Position numbers and translations under genes: made by a program | Notes under the pieces: generated by a model | What the model saw: only the letters and a program-made list of their open reading frames with translations | What the model was told of the DNA's origin: nothing | Database searches by the model: none | Source: CAZSVE01 sp964610175 | GTDB taxonomy: Bacteria > Pseudomonadota > Gammaproteobacteria > HK1 | Assembly (NCBI GenBank): GCA_964610175.1 | Contig: CAZSVE010000119.1 | Span: forward strand, 1 to 6,434 | Direction of reading: 5' to 3' | Length of the DNA: 6,434 nt | Part shown: one piece after another, positions 1-4,150 of the stretch | Layout: each line of letters opens with the position of its first letter | Position numbering within the stretch: the stretch's first letter is position 1

Positions 1-18
1 AAGCTGTGTTTGTTTATG

Positions 19-342
19 TCAAATACCGACCCACAAATTTTTTTGAGGAGGCAAATTTATAATAACACCTGATATTGGTACACCACCTGTTAAAAATACT
101 TTAAATACAATTGTTAGAAGAAAAATGGCGGATGAAGTTAATGCTGCTATTGTAATAACTGAAAATGGCTTTCCTTCTTGTGTGTTAATTAGCAACCCGC
201 AAGAGAGAGAATAAAGCAACCATCGAATTATGCCTTCGTTCACTCCGGTATGGCCGTTAAGTTCGGGCTTTGTTATGGCTACTGCACCAATGACACCCAG
301 TATTCCTACAAGTGCAATGCGTCCAACACTATCGTTATTCAT
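19..342 (-). CDS. Small multi-pass membrane protein, unknown function
   Basis: I do not recognise this 107-residue protein. It has three hydrophobic stretches, at about residues 9-24, 40-53 and 61-84, separated by short polar loops, so it is probably a small inner-membrane protein with two or three passes. No catalytic or metal-binding motif is visible. The ATG directly follows the TAA of the hydrolase gene (TAAATG). An AAAGG (minus-strand sense of 352-356) lies 9 nt upstream of the ATG, inside the hydrolase coding sequence, so translation is probably coupled with its own ribosome binding site. Codon use is AT-rich like the hydrolase and unlike hemL or mutL. The tight junction suggests it works with, or was acquired with, the hydrolase. 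That it is a gene is fairly likely; its role is unknown. Confidence 0.7.
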   Translation of the reverse strand: MNNDSVGRIALVGILGVIGAVAITKPELNGHTGVNEGIIRWLLYSLSCGLLINTQEGKPFSVITIAALTSSAIFLLTIVFKVFLTGGVPISGVIINLPPQKNLWVGI

Positions 343-1182
343 TTATTCAAGCCTTTCTGTAGTTTTAGTGAAATAGTCCAGTATTAATTTCATCCTAGTG
401 TTGTGTACATTTCGATCTCGATCCATATAGGGATGAGAAAAATTCTCTCCATCTAACACTGTGGCATATCGTCGTTCTGCTTTGACTCTAAGCAAAGAGG
501 TTATATCAGAATTCAGTACTTGATCCTTTTTCCCAGTTATTATAAAAATTTTTCTGGCGTTATTCGGAAGATTATTAATGGGGTCTATTTCTTCAGGGCA
601 CCCATAGTCTGAAAATTTGCTCGGGGTTGAATCAATAACTGCTAAATCATACTGCACACCTGAACCGATTGCGTTCATGATGACAGCACCACCGAGAGAA
701 ATTCCGTAAAGTAGGCGCTTATCATATTTTGTATTAAAAAAAGTGATTAATTCTTTGTAGTCTTCAATGATGGCATTTATCCTTCTATTTCCTTCTGAAT
801 TACCATATCCTCTATAGTCGAATATATATACATCGTATCCGCGTGACGATAGATACTTCAAGAAGGAAATAATCTGATCTGCGATCATGGCATTTCCTAG
901 AGCCATAAGGATATAGCCTTTCGGTGGAATCCTGTTTTGGTATTTATCGTGTGAAATGTACTTATACCCTCTAAGTATTTTGTGATCAGAGGTAGTGAAC
1001 TCGGTCTGTTCAATAAGCGGAGAGATCAATGCCCTGTTTTTGTCGGGATCGGGTGCTGCTGAACTCCAAAGCCAAAAAAGAAAGCGCTCTTGTATAAAGC
1101 CGCATACGGTTTTTTCTCTATCATCTGCTGCCGCATTACTGACAAAGATAAGAGAGAGAAGTAGGATAATTGAAAATTTCAT
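343..1182 (-). CDS. Exported alpha/beta-hydrolase fold protein
   Basis: This is a 279-residue serine hydrolase of the alpha/beta fold. Residues 1-19 look like a Sec signal peptide (Lys2, a hydrophobic core at 5-14, then Ala17-Ala18-Ala19 before Asp-Asp), so the mature enzyme is probably periplasmic or secreted. The nucleophile elbow is G160-I-S-L-G164 with Ser162. The likely acid is Asp220 in GKKDQ and the likely base is His250 in NFSHPY. The segment FDYRGYGNSEG (121-131) is typical of BEM46/ABHD-like and lysophospholipase-like hydrolases. Cys27 and Cys195 could form a disulfide in the mature protein. The substrate cannot be deduced; an esterase or lipase-type activity is an inference from fold. 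The start is the only ATG giving an intact signal peptide, although its ribosome binding site is weak. The gene is AT-rich against its right-hand neighbours, suggesting transfer. Confidence 0.87.
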   Translation of the reverse strand: MKFSIILLLSLIFVSNAAADDREKTVCGFIQERFLFWLWSSAAPDPDKNRALISPLIEQTEFTTSDHKILRGYKYISHDKYQNRIPPKGYILMALGNAMIADQIISFLKYLSSRGYDVYIFDYRGYGNSEGNRRINAIIEDYKELITFFNTKYDKRLLYGISLGGAVIMNAIGSGVQYDLAVIDSTPSKFSDYGCPEEIDPINNLPNNARKIFIITGKKDQVLNSDITSLLRVKAERRYATVLDGENFSHPYMDRDRNVHNTRMKLILDYFTKTTERLE

Positions 1183-1203
1183 GCTTATTTTCTGTTAAGA
1201 ATT

Positions 1204-1221
1204 ATTGTCCTTATGGACAAT
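1204..1221. other. Perfect 7-bp hairpin upstream of the hydrolase gene
   Basis: ATTGTCC (1204-1210) and GGACAAT (1215-1221) form a perfect stem around a TTAT loop. GTTAA (1194-1198) and TTAAC (1221-1225) extend the symmetry with a bulge. The hairpin lies 22-39 bp upstream of the hydrolase ATG, in its probable 5' leader. No T-tract follows on either strand, so it is a poor intrinsic terminator. An operator or a leader-RNA structure is possible, but there is no direct evidence for either. Confidence 0.4.
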
Positions 1222-1294
1222 TAACAACCAGTTTCTTCATGAGATCTTTAGGCCGCGATATCGCGGTATAAAACCCCTCTGCAAATGTTCGCAT
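1211..1294 (-). CDS. Possible 27-codon ORF in the hydrolase leader
   Basis: An ATG at 1294 opens a 27-codon frame beginning MRTFAEGFYT and ending LMKKLVVNCP, with its TAA in the loop of the 1204-1221 hairpin. An AGGA lies 3 nt before the ATG, which is closer than ideal. The frame reads through the palindrome at 1253-1266. It could be a leader peptide for the hydrolase, the tail of a lost gene, or chance. Nothing recognisable is encoded and the length is too short for composition to help. Confidence 0.18.
   Translation of the reverse strand: MRTFAEGFYTAISRPKDLMKKLVVNCP
1253..1266. promoter_or_regulatory. 14-bp perfect palindrome, operator-like
   Basis: CCGCGATATCGCGG is a perfect 14-bp palindrome, GC-rich within an AT-rich surround, about 70 bp upstream of the hydrolase start. 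Its right edge runs directly into TATAAAA on the plus strand. A perfect palindrome of this size is what a dimeric repressor site would look like, but no regulator is encoded here and it could equally be part of a mobile-element end. Confidence 0.3.
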
Positions 1295-1321
1295 AAATCC
1301 TGCATTTACAAAGCAGAACAT

Positions 1322-1348
1322 AATGCCCCTTCGGGGCAATTTTTATTT
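1322..1348 (+). terminator. Rho-independent terminator-like hairpin facing right
   Basis: TGCCCC (1324-1329) pairs with GGGGCA (1333-1338) across a TTC loop. The stem is followed on the plus strand by ATTTTTATTT. On the minus strand it is followed by ATTATG, so it would stop rightward transcription and not the leftward queC message. No plus-strand gene ends before it: the genes on its left run leftward. Its T-tract is shared with the start of repeat copy A. Confidence 0.5.
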
Positions 1349-1415
1349 CCCGCTCAGCTTCGCAAATGAGCCAAACTAATGCTCAATCATACTTTTTCGG
1401 CCTGAGGCGAAGCCC
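1342..1415 (+). repeat. Dispersed structured repeat, copy A (diverged)
   Basis: This copy opens with TTTATTTCCCGCTCAGCTTC, which matches the openings of copies B, C and D. It closes with CAATCAT (1384-1390), then TCGG and a GAGGCGAAGC segment, as the other copies do. The middle is shorter than in B-D. TGAGC (1367-1371) and GCTCA (1380-1384) can form a short stem. Its first 29 bases match inverted copy E at 25 positions. It lies downstream of queC, between the housekeeping block and the AT-rich pair. Confidence 0.6.
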
Positions 1416-1521
1416 CGCTAGGAATTCGGCACGTGACCAGCGAACGCTTCTGGCAAATCGCCACATTCGTAAAGACGGGCGTTTTACGGACGGCCGGATC
1501 GCCGATTTCCCGATGTCCATT
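1416..1521. other. Gap downstream of queC; weak hairpin only
   Basis: This stretch separates repeat A from the queC stop. It has no gene. CGTAAA (1468-1473) and TTTACG (1483-1488) form a 6-bp inverted repeat with a 9-base loop. No T-run follows on the minus strand, so I cannot call it the queC terminator. With no other candidate, the end of the hemL-queC transcript is not identified. Confidence 0.3.
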
Positions 1522-2217
1522 TCATGCCCCCCGTGCGTATCTCGTGGGGTCCGTCGCCCCGATGGCCTGGAAACCGGCCCGGCGGAGCCGACACGCATCG
1601 CAGAGGCCACAGGCATTTCCCTCTTCATCGGCCTGGTAGCAGGATACCGTAGCGGCGAGATCGACCCCCAATTCCAGGCCCTTGCGGATGATGTCGGCCT
1701 TGCTCATCCGGATAAGCGGGGTATGGATGGTGAACCCACGCCCCTCGACACCGGCCTTGGTGCCGAGGTCGATCGCCTGGCTAAAGGCCGAAATGAATTC
1801 GGGGCGGCAATCCGGGTAACCCGAATAGTCGATGGCGTTGACACCGATAAAGATATCGCGGGCACCCATGCTCTCTGCCCAGCCCACGGCAATGGACAGG
1901 AAGATCGTGTTGCGTGCCGGCACATAGGTAATCGGAATCCCGCTGCCTGGTTGTTGGGGAATGGCGGATGTCGGATCCGTCAATGCGGAATGACATAGAT
2001 CGGCAAGGTCGATTCGCGCCACTTCATGGGCCTCGATATCCGATGATTCCGCGATATGCCTTGCCGCCGTCAGCTCGGCCAGGTGACGCTGTCCGTAGTC
2101 CAGGCTCAAGGCATGGCAGGCAAAGCCCTCGGATTTCGCGATGGCAAGACAAGTCGCCGAATCGAGACCGCCAGAGAGCAAGATGACGGCCGGGCGCCTG
2201 GTTCGTGGCTGACTCAT
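1522..2217 (-). CDS. queC: 7-cyano-7-deazaguanine synthase
   Basis: QueC makes 7-cyano-7-deazaguanine (preQ0) from 7-carboxy-7-deazaguanine, ammonia and ATP in the cytoplasm, a step of queuosine tRNA modification. At 231 residues it has the family's usual length. The N-terminal ATP-pyrophosphatase P-loop reads SGGLDSATC (Ser15-Cys23). It is followed by LDYGQRH (39-45), the YVPARN segment (98-103) and SGYPDCRPEF (132-141). The C-terminal zinc ligands are Cys193, Cys203, Cys206 and Cys209 in SCYQADEEGNACGLCDAC. The ATG lies 26 bp after the hemL stop, preceded by GAGAAG as a plausible ribosome binding site, so it is probably the second gene of a hemL-queC transcript. No other queuosine genes (queD, queE, queF) are in view; queC is often beside queE elsewhere. 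The protein looks complete. Confidence 0.97.
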   Translation of the reverse strand: MSQPRTRRPAVILLSGGLDSATCLAIAKSEGFACHALSLDYGQRHLAELTAARHIAESSDIEAHEVARIDLADLCHSALTDPTSAIPQQPGSGIPITYVPARNTIFLSIAVGWAESMGARDIFIGVNAIDYSGYPDCRPEFISAFSQAIDLGTKAGVEGRGFTIHTPLIRMSKADIIRKGLELGVDLAATVSCYQADEEGNACGLCDACRLRRAGFQAIGATDPTRYARGA

Positions 2218-2243
2218 GGTCTTCTCATCGGGGTTTCTGTCGA

Positions 2244-3527
2244 TTACCGAATCTCCTTGAATACCCGCTCCGCCGCCGTCCAGGTGGCCTCCAATTCCCG
2301 GTCTCCATGGGCACCGGACACGAAACCGGCCTCGAAGGCCGACGGCGCGAAATACACCCCTTCCCGCAACATGCCATGGAAAAATCGCCGAAAGCGTTCC
2401 TGGTCACAATCCATGACCTGGCGGAAGTTGCCGATGGTGGGTTCCTCGCTGAAGAACATCCCGAACATGCCGCCAACCTGCTGGGTCGTGAATGGGATAC
2501 CGGCATCACTGGCACACGCCGCAAGACCCTTGGTAAGCCGGCGCGTCGTGTCGAAGAGATGATCATGGAAACCCGGTTCGGAAATGATTTCCAGGGTGGC
2601 AAGCCCCGCCGCCATGGCCACTGGATTCCCCGAAAGTGTTCCCGCCTGGTAAATGGGGCCCATGGGCGCGATCCGATCCATGATCCGGGCCCGCCCGCCA
2701 AAGGCCCCCACGGGCATTCCACCGCCGATAACCTTCCCCAACGTGGTGACATCCGGTCGAACGTTGTAACGCGCCTGGGCGCCCCCCAGGGCGACGCGAA
2801 AGCCGGTCATGACCTCATCGAAGATGAGAATGCTGTCATACTCGTCGCAAAGGGAACGGAGTGTCGCCAGGAATCCCGGCACGGGGGGGACGCAGTTCAT
2901 GTTACCGGCTACCGGCTCCACGATAATCGCGGCGATCCGATCACCCTCCTCCTGGAACACCGTCCGCACCTGGTCGGCGTCGTTATAGTCGAGCGTTATG
3001 GTTTCGGCCGCCAGGGCTACCGGAATACCGGGAGATGTGGGTACGCCCAGGGTGAGCGCCCCGGATCCCGCCTTCACCAACAACGAATCCACGTGGCCGT
3101 GGTAACAGCCCTCGAATTTCACGATCTTATCCCGCCCGGTGGCGCCACGGGCCAACCGAATGGCGCTCATGGTCGCCTCGGTACCGGAATTGACCATGCG
3201 CACCTTCTCGATGGAGGGAACCAGCTCGTGGATCTTCTCCGCCATCGCGGTCTCGAGAATGGTCGGCGCCCCGAATCCAAGCCCCCGCCCGGCCGCTTCC
3301 CGGACGGCCTCAATAACCAAAGGATGGGCATGGCCTGCGATCATCGGGCCCCAGGCCCCGACATAATCCACATATCCGCGCTCATCTTCGCCCACCAGCC
3401 AGGCGCCCTGGGCGCTTCGGAAAAAAATCGGCTCACCGCCCACCCCATGGAAGGCGCGCACCGGAGAATTGACGCCACCTGCGATGTATTTCCGGGCTTT
3501 GCTAAAAAGATTCTCTGGATTTTTCAT
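2244..3527 (-). CDS. hemL: Glutamate-1-semialdehyde 2,1-aminomutase
   Basis: HemL is a PLP-dependent class-III aminotransferase-fold enzyme. It converts glutamate-1-semialdehyde to 5-aminolevulinate, the last step of the C5 route to haem and other tetrapyrroles. The 427 residues match the family length from end to end. Recognisable blocks are GGVNSPVRAF (17-26), NSGTEATMSAIRLARG (113-128), KFEGCYHGH (137-145) and EPVAGNMNCVPP (204-215). FDEVMTGFR (236-244) carries the PLP-contacting Asp237, and TLGKVIGGG (262-270) carries Schiff-base Lys265. The late segments YQAGTLSGNP and FAPSAFEAGF are also present. The start is the only ATG in reach that gives the family's N-terminus; no strong ribosome binding site precedes it. 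It heads a leftward unit with queC and is divergent from mutL across a repeat-filled gap. Confidence 0.98.
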   Translation of the reverse strand: MKNPENLFSKARKYIAGGVNSPVRAFHGVGGEPIFFRSAQGAWLVGEDERGYVDYVGAWGPMIAGHAHPLVIEAVREAAGRGLGFGAPTILETAMAEKIHELVPSIEKVRMVNSGTEATMSAIRLARGATGRDKIVKFEGCYHGHVDSLLVKAGSGALTLGVPTSPGIPVALAAETITLDYNDADQVRTVFQEEGDRIAAIIVEPVAGNMNCVPPVPGFLATLRSLCDEYDSILIFDEVMTGFRVALGGAQARYNVRPDVTTLGKVIGGGMPVGAFGGRARIMDRIAPMGPIYQAGTLSGNPVAMAAGLATLEIISEPGFHDHLFDTTRRLTKGLAACASDAGIPFTTQQVGGMFGMFFSEEPTIGNFRQVMDCDQERFRRFFHGMLREGVYFAPSAFEAGFVSGAHGDRELEATWTAAERVFKEIR

Positions 3528-3570
3528 TTTTCGACGAGGTGTAATTTGTGGTGGTTCGAACTTGCTCCGA

Positions 3571-3596
3571 ACAGAGGAGTACTCTGACAGAGGAGT
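3571..3596. repeat. Two 10-bp direct repeats in the hemL leader
   Basis: ACAGAGGAGT occurs at 3571-3580 and again at 3587-3596, a 16-bp period. Between and across them, CAGAG (3572-3576) and CTCTG (3582-3586) form a short inverted repeat. A GTTCGAAC palindrome lies just beside this at 3554-3561. All of it is 27-70 bp upstream of the hemL ATG, where an operator or 5' leader element would be. No promoter boxes could be assigned with confidence on the minus strand. Confidence 0.35.
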
Positions 3597-3638
3597 TGAA
3601 AAAAGGGCGGGTTATCGGTTTATATGGGGGTGTAAATC

Positions 3639-3745
3639 GTTCGCTTGTTTCCCGCTCGGTTTCACGATTGCATCGAGCCTCACGAGGCGTTGATTCCAAC
3701 TTATCGATGCCAGGTCATGCCTCGTCGTTCGAGGCGAAGCTTCGC
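3639..3745 (+). repeat. Dispersed structured repeat, copy B
   Basis: This copy starts GTTCGCTTGTTTCCCGCTCG and continues TTTCACGATTG, nearly the same as copy C. The right half carries TCATGCCTCGTCG and ends in the 12-bp palindrome GCGAAGCTTCGC (3734-3745). GCCTCG (3719-3724) pairs with CGAGGC (3730-3735) across TCGTT, and GCCTC (3677-3681) with GAGGC (3684-3688). It is more GC-rich in its stems than copies C and D. It sits upstream of hemL, in the opposite orientation to that gene. Confidence 0.75.
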
Positions 3746-3780
3746 GACGCGCAGGGTTGTGGGGGGAAGCGCATCGCGTA

Positions 3781-3854
3781 AACCCCAACAGGCCGGTCCC
3801 AACAGGCCGGTCCCAACAGGCCGGTATCCGGTATTGGGATTTCGTGTTGGGGTT
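3781..3854. repeat. Inverted arms enclosing a tandem array
   Basis: AACCCCAACA (3781-3790) and TGTTGGGGTT (3845-3854) are perfect 10-bp inverted arms. The three-unit tandem array lies between them and begins inside the left arm. The right arm also has a second partner: GTTGGGG (3846-3852) pairs with CCCCAAC (3871-3877). The two hairpins exclude each other. No T-tract follows either one. The gap contains no credible gene: short frames on both strands here are made only of the repeat units. Confidence 0.55.
3784..3825 (+). repeat. Three perfect 14-bp tandem units
   Basis: CCCAACAGGCCGGT is repeated three times head to tail without mismatch (3784-3797, 3798-3811, 3812-3825). A degenerate continuation, ATCCGGTATTGGGA, follows. 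The unit length is not a multiple of three, so the array is not a protein repeat. It lies between repeat copies B and C in the hemL/mutL divergent gap. Confidence 0.9.
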
Positions 3855-3900
3855 CCCCCTATCGGGCTTACCCCAACCTTCCACGCAGGCTCCATAGTAA

Positions 3901-3944
3901 CGAACAAATCATCGAACACAAAGTTCGATTGAAGTTCGATCGAA
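3901..3944. promoter_or_regulatory. Phased GTTCG half-sites and palindromes
   Basis: Four CGAAC/GTTCG half-sites occur at 3901-3905, 3913-3917, 3923-3927 and 3934-3938, at spacings of 12, 10 and 11 bp, close to one helical turn each. ATCGAAC (3911-3917) and GTTCGAT (3923-3929) form a 7-bp perfect inverted repeat with a 5-base spacer. AAGTTCGAT is directly repeated at 3921-3929 and 3932-3940. TTCGATCGAA (3935-3944) is a perfect palindrome. The cluster resembles a multi-dimer operator about 210 bp upstream of mutL. No regulator is known, and function is an inference from spacing and symmetry. Confidence 0.35.
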
Positions 3945-3977
3945 GCGTTGTCGTGTAATCGCCCACTCGCTGTCCTG

Positions 3978-4099
3978 GTTCGTTTATTTCTCGCTTGGTT
4001 TCACGATTGAATCAAGCATCTTACAAGGCGCCAATTCCACTTTACCAATATTCAATCATGCCTTATCGGCTCGAAGCAAAGGCTCGAAGCAAAGCTTCG
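3978..4099 (+). repeat. Dispersed structured repeat, copy C
   Basis: This copy starts GTTCGTTTATTTCTCGCTTG and continues TTTCACGATTGAATCAAGC. The right half has TTCAATCATGCCTTATCGGC. A 13-bp unit, GGCTCGAAGCAAA, is perfectly duplicated (4068-4080 and 4081-4093), and CGAAGC (4085-4090) pairs with GCTTCG (4094-4099). GCCTT (4060-4064) can pair with AAGGC (4079-4083). The copy ends about 50 bp before the mutL ATG, so it must hold, or lie in, the mutL promoter or leader region. Confidence 0.75.
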
Positions 4100-4142
4100 T
4101 CAACCATCCAGAGCGTGTTTTGAATCAATGAGAGAAACCACG

Positions 4143-4148
4143 AAAGGG
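4143..4148 (+). promoter_or_regulatory. mutL ribosome binding site candidate
   Basis: AAAGGG ends only two bases before the mutL ATG, closer than the usual 5-9 nt. A GAGAGA stretch further upstream (about 4129-4135) is too far. The ATG at 4151 is nevertheless the only start that gives a MutL-like N-terminus, so initiation may be inefficient. Confidence 0.4.
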
Positions 4149-4150
4149 CC

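Noticed and set aside
1194..1420. Integron attC site between the AT-rich pair and queC
   Set aside because: The GTTAA/TTAAC pair and repeat A lack the paired R and L boxes with a GTTRRRY core; repeats B-D do not follow cassette ends either.
1421..1434. GAATTCGGCACG resembling a cDNA-library EcoRI adaptor
   Set aside because: The known adaptor continues GAG, here it is GTG, and flanking sequence runs smoothly on both sides; coincidence is more likely than vector contamination.
1366..1998. 210-codon open frame on the plus strand
   Set aside because: It runs antisense through queC, whose ATP-binding and zinc motifs are intact; the frame is an effect of GC-rich codon use.
2205..3587. 460-codon open frame on the plus strand
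   Set aside because: Antisense to the whole of hemL, which has every family motif. No recognisable domain in the antisense product.
3784..3825. Small CRISPR-like array
   Set aside because: Units are contiguous 14-mers with no spacers and no cas gene is present.
3645..3932. Short open frames on both strands in the hemL/mutL gap
   Set aside because: Their protein sequence is just the 14-bp repeat and copy B translated; no start signal.
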